From Scleroderma bovista (lineage: Eukaryota > Basidiomycota > Agaricomycetes > Boletales > Sclerodermataceae), in assembly GCA_037178675.1 (NCBI GenBank), contig JAYMGJ010000340.1, forward strand, positions 62,001 through 126,000: 64,000 nucleotides of DNA, in the 5' to 3' direction. The translations under genes were made by a program, and so were the position numbers. Below are positions 1-12,344 of the stretch, piece after piece; position 1 is the stretch's first letter, and every line of letters begins with the position of its first letter. The notes beneath the pieces were generated by a model, which had not been told where the DNA came from, did not search any database, and saw nothing but the letters and a program-made list of their open reading frames with translations.

Positions 1-81
1 AGCCTTGTCAGCGCCGTGATAGTGCCTCCGCATTTGGGTCAGTAGAGACCGCAGAGTCTTGAGGTGAGCGCGCTGATCTAG

Positions 82-1178
82 AGACCGCTTCCCAGGCTGG
101 GAGTCGCGTAGCCCTGCGATGAATATCTCGGGCTGGATGGCTGCACTATCCCTTGCTGCCGTGCTGTGGTAAGTGGTCAGTCAAAATAGTCCGAAGTTCA
201 GTAGCGCTCAGTGTAGACTGCACACAGGGCTGCACGGCTCAGTATCCTGCTTTCGATTATGCGGGTCGGCAACCCCTCCAGGACCCTGAGGCGGATCTCT
301 ATCGCGATGGGATTCTCCTTCATGATCATGTTTCTTGTCCTACAGGGCCAAAGGGTCGAGGTATGCATCACTGTGCAATGCCGAGTGTTCAAGTCAACCG
401 CGGTTTCCCAGCTCATCAGTGAGTATGACGAAAATGTTACACCAACCGAATCCCTCGGTGCTCTTGGCGAAAACCTCGTCAGGCACGGATAGGGCGAATC
501 CTTCTTTTCTACATTTCCTTTCTTTACCACATGCTCACCAGTCGTATGCATCATGCAGCGGATATCATAGCGGATTTAGGCTTGGTAGTGTTGCCGATCT
601 GGCTGTTGCGCGAGGCGAAGCTCTCTTGGACGAGACGAGTTTTGATACAGTCGGCCTTCTCGGCATCGATATGCATTACGGTCATCACAATCATTCATTC
701 AGTCATACTTCTCAATGAGGCCTCATCAGGGGTACTCTTTTTCGGTCATTTCAAGGTCAGTCTTCACCCCACTTCTTTGATGTTCATTTGGTCTCGTCTC
801 CGTCGTATCACCTTTGATCGCTAACTTGTGTTCTACCATATTATACAGTCAGCACTCTCACTCTTGATTTGCAATCTGCTCGTGATCATTACATTCATCT
901 ACCGGGTATGCCACAGAGGCAAGGTTGACCTCGAACAAATGGAACCGGTTCCAAAGGATCTCACCACCGTAGATCTTTATATGAATACAGGAACCAACAC
1001 GAACACGAACACACACGTGGGCCTTACAACGGACGATTGGACGATGGGGACGGGGACAAAGCAGAATGATCCGATGAACGAAGTTACAACTTCCGTTTAC
1101 ACTGTCACTGTCGCACCTGGGCCACGAACTCAAGAACAGGTCCAGGTCCACCAGGTGGCTAGGAGCCAAACTCGCTAA
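82..1178 (+). CDS. Fungal rhodopsin-domain (PTH11-type) multi-TM protein, 5' incomplete
   Basis: A multi-exon membrane protein whose start lies off the left edge or in unresolved exons. An exon opening near 82 ends with a hydrophobic helix at a GTAAGT donor. It joins in frame near 218 to a segment reading W-A-A-R-L-S-I-L-L-S-I-M-R, a pattern typical of fungal rhodopsin-domain proteins. Later exons (about 530-753 and from about 849) carry further hydrophobic helices, including one with I-A-D-L-G-L-V-V-L-P-I-W-L-L-R. The C-terminal tail is soluble, with a short Thr-Asn repeat from about 1000 and a Thr-rich end. The family consists of seven-helix plasma-membrane proteins; PTH11 members sense surfaces or ligands, but many basidiomycete members have no known role. 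Function here is inferred from the family pattern only. The gene converges on the SHMT gene, with 290 bp between the stops. Confidence 0.5.
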
Positions 1179-1468
1179 ATCTTATGTGGATGAGCAGTAC
1201 GGACATCATGCACAGATTATCAGCATTCCGAGTCCATTTTTATTTGTATCATACGAGATACCAAGGCGTGTGTACACGAATAACCTGACTCCCGAGGTCG
1301 AAATATGTCATTGATGTTACCAAAATGCTACAGACTTAACAATACAGCGTGCAACGTGAACTATGTTGAATGTCCACTGTTGTTTATAAGGTGATCGTTG
1401 AAATCGTCCTCATCTCGCTCCCACCCTCGTCGAAAATAACGTGAAAGAATAAGGTCAGAAGATTTGAC

Positions 1469-3432
1469 TTAGAAATCCTCCTCGATCCCGGCGGGGCGCT
1501 GGAGTGTAGACACGTCTACACCAGGCAGTGGCCACTTACGTGCGAATGCAACAACGTCCTGCCGGAGCTCCTTCACCTTTTGGGCACCAACCTTGCCCTT
1601 CGTCTCTGTTGTAGCGACCCGGATAAAGTCCTTGAGCATCTTAGAGCCAGCTTCCTTCTGGAGAAGAAGGGAGAGCTGGACGGCACAATGGAGGAACTCA
1701 GCAACAGCTTTGATGTCCTCCTCTTGCATGTTGCGTGACGTCAACGCTGACGTGCCCAACCGAATACCACCGGGGGTTTGAGCAGAGGCGTCACCAGATA
1801 CAGCATTTTCTTGGGACTGGATTAATGTACTGGCAACACATGAAACAAGGAGACATACTGTTGATTATGATCCCAAGGAGGTCGCAAACCTTCTCAACCT
1901 TGCTGCCCGTGAGACCGAGGGGGCGCAGATCCCACAAGACGAGATGGTTGTCAGTCCCACCAGTCTGCAGCTTGTACCCATAGTCGACAAGAGAAGCACC
2001 GAGGGTCTTGGCGTTTGCGATCACTTGGCGTGCATACTCCTTGAACTCAGGCAGGGAAACCTGCAGGAGCGCTGTGGCGACGGCAGCGATTGTCTACGAG
2101 ACATCAAGGAATCAGGTTTGCGAGTCCAACAGAAACGGAGATGAAATGCTCACGTTATTATGCGGTCCACCTTGGCATGCAGGGAAAACAGCATCGTTGA
2201 CGCGCTTCTCGATGTCTTCGTGGTTGGGACCATCCTTCCTAAAGAAGATCAAGCCAGCACGAGGACCACGAAGTGTCTTATGTCTTTTCACAGTCAATCT
2301 TACTGTAATATCTTTGGAGAAAGCGCTCACGTGGTGGTGGTGACGACATCGCAGTAGTCAAAGGGATTATTAAGCTGCTGTGCAGCGACAAGACCGCTGG
2401 TGTGAGCAATATCGGCCATGAGCCAAGCACCTTCTTTATCACATATAGCCTTGAGAGTTGCATAGTCCCAATCACGAGGGTATGCAGAAGCACCACAGAT
2501 GATCAAACGGGGTTTGAAAATCTTGGCCTGTTTCTCAAGACCGGGATAATCAATCAGTTGTGTTGAAGGATCAAGTGCGTAGGGGAAAGACTGAAAGTAT
2601 ATGGACGAAGCCGTCATTTTCTTCTTGGCTGTCTGTAGAGGATGTAAGCAAATTGATATGGGCAACCATGTACAAATCGGTACATACGTAGTATCCGTGC
2701 GTCAGATGACCACCATCAGGCAGTCCGAGACCCATGAGACGGTCTTGCGGTTGAATAAGAGCAGTCAAGGCAGCGAAACTAAAAAAAATTCTTAGCCTGT
2801 TGGAAGTAGACGGCTACTACAAAACACACTTTGCGGTCTAAGATCATGTGTTAAATCGCTAATTATTGGTAAGTCAAGGGGATTGTACTTACACTGCCGG
2901 AGTAGGGTTGCACATTTACACCCCATTTTTCAGGGTCCAAATTATATGCTTGCAAGGCTCGCTTGCGGCAGAGGATTTCGAGTTCGTCGATGTATTCATT
3001 ACCACCATAGTAACGAGCGCCGGGAAGTCCCTCCGAGTATTTGTTTGTTAGGATTGATCCGTTAGCCTCCATAGTCGCAAGACTGGTCAAATTCTTGAAA
3101 AAAATATTTCAAAAATTGGAAGAGAAGGGGAGCGAAAGAGCTACCTCTGAAGCAATGAGCTCGAGACCAGAGAACTGCCTCCAAGTCTCCTTATCGATGA
3201 TGTTTTTCACCTCCGGGTCGATCTCCGCCAGTGGTGTGTACAACATTTTGTTCTAGAAGAAACGTAGGTGGATCGAACTGCATAAGGTCCAACTTGCTAG
3301 ACATACGAAAGCTGGTGTATTTGCAGTTGCCATTTTCCGGAGTTGAAGGAGTGCGTTCTTTTTAAGAGACGGGGAGGAGCGGAGAGTGTTAGTGAGGGGA
3401 CGAGTGAAAGATCGAGTCAAATTTTGGAGCAT
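1469..3432 (-). CDS. SHMT: Serine hydroxymethyltransferase, probably dual mitochondrial/cytosolic
   Basis: A PLP enzyme that converts serine plus tetrahydrofolate to glycine plus 5,10-methylene-THF. Eight exons join in frame to about 511 residues. Family landmarks are clear: [20 protein letters not shown] near residue 85, [12 protein letters not shown] near 165, the PLP-lysine motif [14 protein letters not shown] (Lys about 279, split by an intron just before the His), and the C-terminal [15 protein letters not shown]. The first ATG (3432) adds 33 residues rich in Arg, Ser, Thr and Leu with no Asp or Glu, like a mitochondrial presequence. A second in-frame ATG at 3333 would give a protein of about 478 residues without it. 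All catalytic parts seen are intact. The identity is certain. The two-compartment idea is inference. The gene is divergent from SAM50. Confidence 0.95.
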
Positions 3433-3721
3433 GCTTGTTTGACAAGTTTTAAGTTTTCCAGTGTACTTAACGCCCGGATAAACCCGATCGGCTGGTTTAG
3501 GATCCAAATGAGACCCTTATTCTTTGTCTTTTGCACCCATATATCATCAGCTACTGGCATGATCGTGAGCGCTAGCAGACTGCGAACATTTCAGTCTGCA
3601 GACACTTTGCGATCAAGGGAAATCGTATAAATTGCAACTTACTGCCCAGAACCACAGTGTACGACATTGGATATCTCCGTGGCATTCTGTTAAAAATAAA
3701 TAAATAAATAAACTCTGCTGG
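3433..3721. promoter_or_regulatory. Divergent SHMT/SAM50 intergenic promoter with (AAAT)n tract
   Basis: About 289 bp separate the upstream ATG of SHMT (minus strand) from the ATG of SAM50 (plus strand). Both promoters must therefore lie here or within the short 5' regions. An AAAT/TAAA simple repeat occupies about 3691-3712, directly before the SAM50 start. No clear TATA box was assigned. A shared, nucleosome-poor promoter is an inference from the spacing and the A-rich tract. Confidence 0.5.
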
Positions 3722-5805
3722 ATGTCGTCGACTATGGCGGACTCTCTGCGACCACCACTGCAGTCAACAGGGCGACCCTCTGACCGCGAACCGAGCCAGG
3801 ACGATCTTGAAAAACTCCGTGCTTGGCACGAGGAGCGTCTGCAGCGTAGGCTACGCGACGAGTACGAGAGCCAACAGCTGCACCTCACCGAGCTGGTAAG
3901 TGTTTACATTGAATAGTATTGGTTTATGCTGACAGCCTCTTCACAGGTGAATGACACTATAGATGCTCCTCTGCATGTTGCCAACGTAAAAGTTCATGGC
4001 GCAGCGCATACCAGCGAAGCATTTCTCGGATGGCTTATTCGCCCTCACCTTTCGTCTGTCCCGCCAGACTTGGCGGACCCGTCCGCCCAGTCGACGTTAG
4101 GTTCTGTCCTCCACACTACACGCGCGGTATCGCATTCCCTTTCGGCGACTGACCTGTTCCGCACCCTCTCTGCCCGCATAGAACGTTCTGCAGACGGCCC
4201 GCCTGGTGACGTCGATATCATTTTCAATGTCACGGAGAAAGGTCGCTTCTTCATAAAAACCGCAACGGAAATTGGAAACTCTGAGGGTACTGCTGTAAGT
4301 CCTTTGTTCCTATGGTATTTCACCTGCTCACCACCACATGCCAGTCCATCACTGCGCGCCTTTCAAACATCCTCGGCCGCGCGGACACACTCACCTTTAA
4401 CTCATCTGTCGGGACAAAGACTAAGCGCGCTTTTGACGCGTCCTTTTCACTCCCAGTCATACCATCTCTTACTGCTGCTGCTTTTGTTTCCCTCCTTGGA
4501 GCGGATCGTGAGCTTGGTGTACAAGGAGGTCATGGTCGCGAGGAATGTGTTGCAATCAAAGCTGGTATAAGAAATTGGCGTAATGCTGCAGAGCGTGGCA
4601 TACATGAACTTACTGCAGAGGCTCGATGGCGATCTATTGGCGGCCTAGCGCCGGATGCAGGTGTAAGGCACGTACATTGAGTCCACTGTCTGAGGATACT
4701 GGTGCTCATCCAATCGGCTTCTTCCCTTGTCACGGAAATGACCCAATTGTGGTCACCGCGGTACAAAATAACTCCTGTTGTATCCTTGTCTGGATACAGT
4801 ATCCGTCAATCAGCAGGCCCCGCCCTCAAGGCTGCCCTGGTACATACCTGGACGCGTGACACGCTAGACGACCATGTTATGGCGTCTAAAGGGGCTCTCC
4901 TACGTCTCACAAATGAGTTGGCGGTGACAAAACGTGTCATTCGCAGTCTCCTTCCCTCGCCTTATATCACTAATGCCGGTGCGTTTTGGGGGTCGGGTAC
5001 ATCGGGAAACCCCCCATTTACAAACGTCGGAGAAGGCACAACTGCGTTCTGGAAACTAGAAGGCGAAGCAAAGCGTGGTTGGGCTCTTACAAAAGGTTTG
5101 GTGAGTAGTTTGGTTGCAGACCTGATATTCAGAGGGTATTTGAGAGCTAATTTTCCGGCTATGTCCCCACCCTCGTATTTTTGTTTCTTATTCCGTCGTT
5201 CTTGGCTTCGTGCTACGCTCTATAGGCTCTCTCGCTCTCTGCGCGCACCGGCCTCTTACGAGTTGTTGCGGGTGAACGTGACACTATCCACTGGAGTGAC
5301 CGTTTCCAGCTTGGTGGTCCTCTTAGTGTCCGCGGGTTTTCAGCAGATGGAATGGGTCCACGCGAAGGCTGTGAGTGTCCGTCTTTTTCCAATGGATGTT
5401 AATGTCTGAGTTCTCCTGTGTGAACCCGCCTCTTTCTCAGCCACCTCTCTCGGCGGCACTCTCTACTATGCTCTTGGCCTCTCCCTCGTAGGTGATATCC
5501 CAACGCGGCCCACGTGGCCACTCAAGTTGCACACATGGATCAATGCGGGACGCTTGCAGGATGAAGACTCAGATGGTGGGTTTACTGAGAACCACTGCTT
5601 CTACCCCTTTCCTCATTTGAACCAACCAGTACGTTCTACGTTGCATACACTCCTCACCCGCCCGTCCGTCTCCGCCGGTCTTGGGCTTATCTATCGCCTC
5701 GACCCCGTGCGTATTGAGGCGAACGTCACATTTCCCCTTGCCGCTGCACGTGGGGAAGGCCTTCGACGGGGCGTACAGGTCGGAGTTGGGCTGGAGATGC
5801 TGTAG
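3722..5805 (+). CDS. SAM50: SAM50/Tob55, mitochondrial outer-membrane beta-barrel assembly (Omp85 family)
   Basis: The core subunit of the sorting and assembly machinery, which inserts beta-barrel proteins into the mitochondrial outer membrane. Exons spliced by eye give an N-terminal acidic/basic helical segment. A POTRA-like region follows (about 3950-4290: V-A-N-V-K-V-H-G near the start, D-V-D-I-I-F-N-V-T-E-K-G-R near the end). The C-terminal barrel contains R-A-D-T-L-T-F-N, T-R-D-T-L-D-D-H-V-M-A-S-K-G and the Omp85 hallmark DRFQLGGPLSVRGF (near 5300-5340). The barrel closes with E-A-N-V-T-F-P-L and ends V-Q-V-G-V-G-L-E-M-L. Start chosen: ATG at 3722, with a second in-frame ATG four codons later. 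Some internal exon edges near 4660-4780 are uncertain. No N-terminal presequence is needed for this family. Confidence 0.9.
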
Positions 5806-6341
5806 ACTCTATGGACACTCATCGTGGAGGTAACTTACAGTATTTACAGTATCTATAGACAGACCTCATGGCAATGTTTATCGCATGAGCTTCCAGCGTA
5901 GGACCCTGTTAAATAAAAAATGATCCTTCCCGGCCGAGTGTGTCGTTCGTGCTAAAAAGACTACATGCTTTCAATCTATGGTGAAAGTTTTCCGCAACAC
6001 AGTGCCATTTTTTTGTCCTCGTTAAACTTCGTGTCCCATCCATGAAAATCACCGTCAAAAGAAATATATCGCATCGAGTAAGAATGGTATTCTTCCACAT
6101 CCCAGATTTATGTAGGAGTTACGCAAATCACTTGCGAGTATTACGAGTCGATCAAAATCCCTTCTCTTCATATTCAAGGGCAAATGCTGGTGAACCGGGG
6201 TAGATGACGTATCTACCTAAGATAGCTTTTTCCTCCCCGCTCGAAGTTCCGTTTTATCAAAAAATGAAAGTCCTACAAATAGCTGCCTTATGCCAGTATG
6301 AACCGTTGAAAGCGAGAAAGCACATTGTAAATGAACGTGTT
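5806..6341. other. Convergent intergenic region, nothing recognised
   Basis: The 3' regions of SAM50 and snurportin meet here. It is AT-richer than its neighbours and has only short open frames with no coding character. No repeat or RNA gene was recognised. Confidence 0.5.
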
Positions 6342-7955
6342 TTACACATCCATGCTATCGCCAACCACAACGTGTATCACGTCGACCATCCTGGATATTC
6401 GACGCTGTACGAGCCTGTAGAAAAAAAATGAAACCGAGAATAACCTCAAAATAACGAATACACACCGATGAAACACATCCAACGGACTAACGGGGGATGA
6501 AAGTATTGTCAGCTGCTGGTCACCAAGTTCCGTGACTGGCTTGATTGGAACCCAGCAACTGAGCGGACTCGTGCCCTCCTCGTAACTCGCTTGGGATGCA
6601 TATAACAGTAACCCGTCCGAAGGAACTTGTGACGTAACCGTTTGCGAAATTCGCGATTCGAGCGGGCCATGGCTCGAATCAATTGGCATCGCAGTCGGCG
6701 AAGATGGCTGGAAAGGAGCAGACGCCGGTATCTCAACCGGAATCTCTCGTGTAGAGCGCGCCATGGGTATGATGGAAGAATCCATCGTCTGAAACGTCGT
6801 GTCCGTATGATAGGGAATGGGGATGAACGATGTGGGGTACGGAAACTTGTAGGAACCTGAGTGCTGTGCTGATTGCGATTCACCTTGCTCTCCGGTAAGT
6901 GAGAAATGAAAGACAGACGATGGAGGCGAGAATTTGGGAAGCTCTGCTAGTCGTGTATCCCTCCACCAAAACCTACGAGAAGTCACGAAGTGGCAACCTC
7001 AGTGCTGATCAAAGACAAACCTGAAGGGGGCTTCACAGTCTGCGACATCCTGGCCTTTCCACTTGATAACATCGAGTACATGTACGATGCCATTTGTTGT
7101 CCAGTTGGCATCAAGAATGCAGTCCAAGATAGTCAGCGGTGGTAACGAAGATGGAAACCGCGGAAGAAGCATTTTCCCCAAGAGACGAGAACGAAGGGTA
7201 GTATTCGGTGCTGCACGGTAATGCTGAGCGTCATTGCCTCTGAGTAGACAATAGATAGCCTCACAGATACCAATTACCCCAGCAGCAGATTGGTGTGTTA
7301 TTGCTAGACATCGTTTTCCAACAGGTACAGGGGCTACTGCGACCCAGGCTTGTTCTAGATCTGATGGAAGGCCGTCACCCGCCTCCATCGTGTCGTCAGC
7401 CCAGAAATTAGGTTGTTCCTTCATTTCCAGGAGCTCTGCATACATGCATTTATCCGCCCACTTGCTAGGTTTTGACTTGAACCGCTTCCGTTTGCTCTTA
7501 CCACGGTTCTTCTTTGGTTTGTTGGTGTCTTCAGCCTTCTGTTCGAAGCCAACGGGTGGTTGCGAATTTGCTATCTGGGTAGTTATGGAAGCATAGTTAG
7601 CGATGCCTTCCCTAACTATCTCGGGTTCGTTATCTGCACGATCGTCTGCTTCATCATCAGATGCACCAAGGCTGAGATCAGCGAAAGCATCGAGGTGCCT
7701 AGCAGTATCGATTTTTTGGGCCCTCCTCTAGAACATCTGGGCGTTAGAAACGGCTGTGCCGGTGGGATTTGTGTGGTCTCACACACTCGTTTCTGTTCTT
7801 CGAGCGCCTGTAGGATACCCCTGTCAGAGCGGACCCAAAGATGAGTGGAGAGGGCCACTAACTTTTGCACGTCTCGCCTCTTGAGAAAGTAGTCGATCTG
7901 TTAGGACGGTTGGTGGTACTTTGTATGAAGCCCTTCTGTCGACATGATCGAACAT
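6342..7955 (-). CDS. SNUPN: Snurportin-1, m3G-cap snRNP nuclear import adaptor
   Basis: Snurportin binds the trimethylguanosine cap of assembled spliceosomal U snRNPs and links them to importin-beta. The start ATG (7955) opens an N-terminal basic helical segment containing RRASYKVPPTVLTDRLL and QEARRAK, in the position and style of the importin-beta-binding domain. It continues through ALEEQKR after an intron. A Lys/Arg-rich linker (about 7480-7560) leads to KPSKWADKCMYAELLEM. The cap-binding domain then shows VPVGKRCLAITHQSAAG, LPPLTILDCILD, VLDVIKWKGQDVADCEAPFRF and WWRDTRL, all close to the family consensus. The C-terminal 120 or so residues are low in similarity. The last exon reads open through a possible small intron near 6420-6465 whose length is a multiple of three, so both forms keep the same stop. 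It converges on SAM50. Confidence 0.88.
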
Positions 7956-10267
7956 ATTGGAGGGCGACGAAGCAAGGGCAGCCTTTGTTTGCCCTTACCA
8001 CCACGTGTGGCACGTGGCCATTCTCAACGATATGCACATCATACTCAAGGATTTCTTAACAGGTGTTCCGCATAGCAATTTCTGATCTCATCTTTCAGAT
8101 TCCTCTAAGAAACGGACATGGTAGGTGCGTAGGTTTCAATCCAATGGTAAGTTAACGGAAGACAACGTATTTCTCATCTTTGCGGGAAGCATCTACATAG
8201 AACAGGAAGAAAATCGGACGAATAATTGGGAGATGGCTCGATGACCTATCGCGATGCCGTTACACATACTTGGAGGCAGGAGATACGAAAATGCCCTAAT
8301 TGATTATTATTACTAGGTGCTGTTCTCGGTACCTATGCTGGTGGCCGTTGATCGATGAACACCCTCCGCTGGCAATCATTTATGCATTCAGATGACCATT
8401 TCGTACTTCTCATTTCTCCACAGTTCTGGAGGACAGACACAGGTATTGGTTTCCCCCTCTTAACAGATGTCAAGGCTCAGTATCATCTTTCGATTCCTTA
8501 ATTCAAACACAGAAAACGAGGATGAGGTGTGCGTCGGTTCTAAACTCAAGAAGCACTTGCAAATGACTGTAACCACAAATAGCGTATTCAAGGGTATTCA
8601 CCGTCATGAGGGAGATAATTTAACTATTCTCTGAATGATTGGCGGTTGGTACCCAGAGGTTAGTATGCCTTTGTACAAACTTGGAGACAGAAGACACGTA
8701 AGGCTGGCCAGACTGCGGCCAGAAACTCTCATTGGGATTTAATTTCCGTCGTGACTGGCTACCTTTCGCTGACCATCACTCGCATCTAGGCTTGATAGCG
8801 TCTCTGGTGTCTGTACACTCCCTTCTAGTGACCCAAGGTCATCTCCCAGCCTAGCGACGAACTACCGTCATGCGAATTCTTTTAGATTAAACCACTCCGG
8901 ACAATAATGAAGGCACGACTAGGCCGGATAAATTCCACCGAGGTGCAGTCGCAACATGGGGTCTAACATATATCCATCGAACAACTAATGAATCATAGAA
9001 TGACAGAATGAAATCCCTATCATAGCTGAAGGGACGGGGGCCGGGAGTGTAACGGTGCATGGGAAAGAAGCGGGACCAACATTTTTACCTTGCCTGCTAT
9101 AGAAGGTCCATAGCAAAATCCAACTCGTCAGCTTTACTGTTCAAGTCGATACCATACTTGTCTCACGTATTCCTGGTCCAGGTGCAGATCAAGATGTCTC
9201 ATCAAGGTATTTAATTTATCAGATTCCATCACAATTAAGGAAGCCAATGTATATTGGTTGGTGTAGCTCCACAACCCACGGTCTAATACATAGCAAAGGC
9301 ATTTTAACAAACAATGTCGTGACGTTGACTTCTCCGAAAATGCGTTCCACTTGGGAAACTCCGATCTTTTATCGGTCTACCGACAAAGACGGAAAATATG
9401 TAGGTGGGACACTAGATCTTGCTAACAAATGCCGCTTCGCGTGGATAACATGCTCGAATGAGACAGCCAATAGGAACGGTCTGTAATGGAAATCAGCTAA
9501 TCGCGAAAGATGCCAAGGAACATCCGTGTGCGGTCTCATTGTGTCGATCTATAGTAAGGGTACGGCAATGACGTTCTCGTGCCGCTAGCAAGGTTACAAA
9601 GGTACCTTCGCCAACTCCGCCGTCGATGCTGACTATGATGACTGCCAGTCGGAAACGCTTGGCCAACTAGCCAGCATCTCCCACAAGTGGACACTGTGCA
9701 TGATGTCAGGCACTGGGGGGTCAGATTTTTCCATCATGCATCATTCGATGCGATTGGCCGAACAGCCAAGCGTGCAGGTAAAGAAAATGGGGTTATCAAA
9801 GGCGGTCCATCCCAGCTAATAAGATAAACGAACAAGGCAGGCACCATGATGGGATGCTAACATGGCCCTGTGTCAATACAACTTGACCTAGAATGGTTGA
9901 AACTACTGCCGTGACTGTCTCTCCTTCTAGAGGGGCGACTATCTTCCTCTACGAAGAGTCTGGCTTAGGGAGACTATGGCTGCCGTGTGGGCTTCTGACT
10001 CGAGCGCTCAGCGGCGAATGGGAGCTGATTACAGCGAGACGGAGTTTCGATGGACATCACTGAGATGTCATGACCTCTACGAGAGTTTAACCACCTTGAA
10101 GGTAGTGTGCGGGGAGCAGGTAGTGATATGTACAACAACGCAGTAATGGCACGGGTCTAATTCGCACTCAGTAGTTCCTTGTGAGTATTACATACAGGTA
10201 TCTATTGGTGGGCATGTGAGGATCGATGATTAATAAGTACTTCCGGTGGGAGATATCAAGTAGGGAA
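7956..10267. other. Gene-poor 2.3-kb interval
   Basis: No recognisable gene. The longest unassigned open frame (9247-9486, +, 79 codons) matches no family I know and lacks neighbouring exons. The base composition looks like eroded sequence rather than a simple promoter. It may hold old transposon or gene relics that cannot be named by eye. Confidence 0.4.
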
Positions 10268-12344
10268 TCAATCTAGAAAAGCTGTTCGTGGATCAGCCCC
10301 TGCGGATGCACGAAGGTTCATAACGCCGCCAGCAACTGAACTGAATGCGTGAGCATAGAAATATCCTGCGTGTGAAAGAAGAGACTGTTCCAGCAGGGCG
10401 AGCACATCTGTCAACATAATCGACCATCCGAACTCTCTGCGGTCGTCAAACGTGAGGAGGTCTGAGATGAGAACTGCACCCTGTTCCTTGAGATAGGCGA
10501 GGTTGTCTGCGTTTCGTTCGTCCGTGGCGATATAATACCTTCAATAAACGTGAGCATAATCTTCTAATCAATATCCTGGACATGGACTGACTTGTCACCT
10601 GGTAGTGGCGGGTCTAAGTAGGTTACGGAAAGGTCTGGCGTGGCATCAGGGACGTCATACGTGTTGACACTTCCACCATGGATAGATTCTAGAATACGCC
10701 GGCCCTCGTCCAAGTGCCGCTTGATCCGTGCAAGATGGGCCCTGAAGTCGTATTCCATTGCCCAGTTTAATCTTACGACTAGAAAATGACTGATTAGCCG
10801 CATCACAGGAAGAAGACACGAATTCACACACAATCGCCTCTGCGCATGTGGCCACCCATCCAGAGACGACCATTATTGATGGCCAGCATGCGTTCTCTTA
10901 ATCTCCAGGACAGGTTGATTATGTTCTCTCGGAGTCGCATGTTGTATAGCACAGTTTGCGTGAATCGTTCTCGACTGGCTGAGGTAGTGAAAAACAAGCT
11001 TCCCTACAAGTTATTTCAACCATTAGCAAACATATTGAAAAGGAAAATACATACAGGCTTGCGAGTCCAATGTATCTCGCCACGCATGAGAAGGACCTTC
11101 TCAGTAACTTGGCTAAAATCTTCGTAAAAGCCCTGTATTCGTTGTCGAGGGACAGCTTCAAAAATGGGTACGGCAACATCCTTTACTGCATCCATTCCAG
11201 CACTTGAAGTGTGACTTTAGGGATAGAATATTTAAGGGCTGAATAATAACTTACGCTCCCTCATACGAATAAACAGCTTCAAAGCCGTTTTCAGCGAGGA
11301 CATGCCGAATTTCTTCATCCGTGGATTCAGATGTAATATGTTCGTCGTCCTGCACTATCCTTCGAACGTCCTTCCAACTTAACACAGGCCAACCGGAGGA
11401 TGGCAAAGCATTCATTAATGCATGATATAGGGGTGAGTCAACTGCGGTATTCCATGTTCCAACTCGGCCATGAGAGTTATCACCCCCTTCGGGAGACCAT
11501 CCCCCCCGTTCTCGCATGTCAGCGGGAATACGGTCGACACGAACGATTTCCCCGGGATCATACCAATCATTTGGGATGATACGAAGACTAGGTTCATGTT
11601 TTCCAGCCGAAGGTATGTGGTGGTAAGCCTCGGTATCCCAGTGACCAGGTCCCGTCTCAACTGAATCTGGGATATTGTGCAGGCGAAGGTAGTCTGAGAC
11701 AGTGACCACGGAGTGGGTCTCTCTGAGGTGTGTAATATTGAACATTAGTGATATGGGTATTCTCCAGGCCATTTGTTGTTCTATTGGCAATGTGCGCCAT
11801 TCGTCTGAGTTGACTGCATCGCCACGATTGACCATGGTGGCCCATGCTGCGCAGGTATGGCTTTAACGGACAATTAGCACGAAACAGAATGATGCATCAA
11901 GTTGGCGCACATTTCGAACTCGCAGGCGCGGGCATATACAAACGAAGGTATGATGGTTGTTCGGTTAAGGATGCGCCCATGGGCAATCGCAGTTTCGATG
12001 ATGTAGCGCATCTGCAAACGTGGTGAGGTACAGACCGTTGGTTATTCCGTGGCACATACGTTGTTCCATCCTAGCCATAAGCTGTAATCACGAGCATAGA
12101 AACCATTAGTCCTTGCTACCATGTCTTGTAGTTTCTTGAGTTCCCACTCGGCGTCGGCTGGCGGGGGACTCGTTGCAGGTCCATCGTCGGGTATAATGAC
12201 TATAGAGGAAGGAAACGGCTCTTGGCTTGATTTAAGAGGTGGCCCAAAGCTACCGATCGTGGAAAGACCAAAGCCAGCAAGGATTCCGAAGAAAATAGCC
12301 ACAGCAATGACATTTACTTTTGGTGGCCTTGTCGAATAAGCCAT
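10268..12344 (-). CDS. Type II membrane protein, O-fucosyltransferase-like glycosyltransferase
   Basis: A multi-exon gene of roughly 540 residues. The N-terminus has a short basic segment, then a single hydrophobic helix (VIAVAIFFGILAGFGL), then a Pro/Ser stem: a signal-anchor layout typical of Golgi glycosyltransferases. After the stem come YSLWLGWNN, MRYIIETAIAHGRILNRT, IIPSFVYARACEFE and an R-I-P-I-S-L-M-F region. The C-terminal half has a split HMRRGDF motif (joined across an intron at about 10822/10764), then YYIATDE and FSSVAGGVMNLRASAGADPRTAFLD at the end. The N-R-T and H-x-R-R-x-D motifs and the late Ser-rich loop resemble GDP-fucose O-fucosyltransferase-fold proteins. This is a fold-level guess; donor and acceptor are unknown. 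The start ATG at 12344 fits the topology well. An additional exon (about 11042-11193) was joined by splice signals. Confidence 0.6.

Noticed and set aside
9247..9486. A 79-codon plus-strand frame
   Set aside because: Isolated, no splice partners and no family. Not enough to call a gene.
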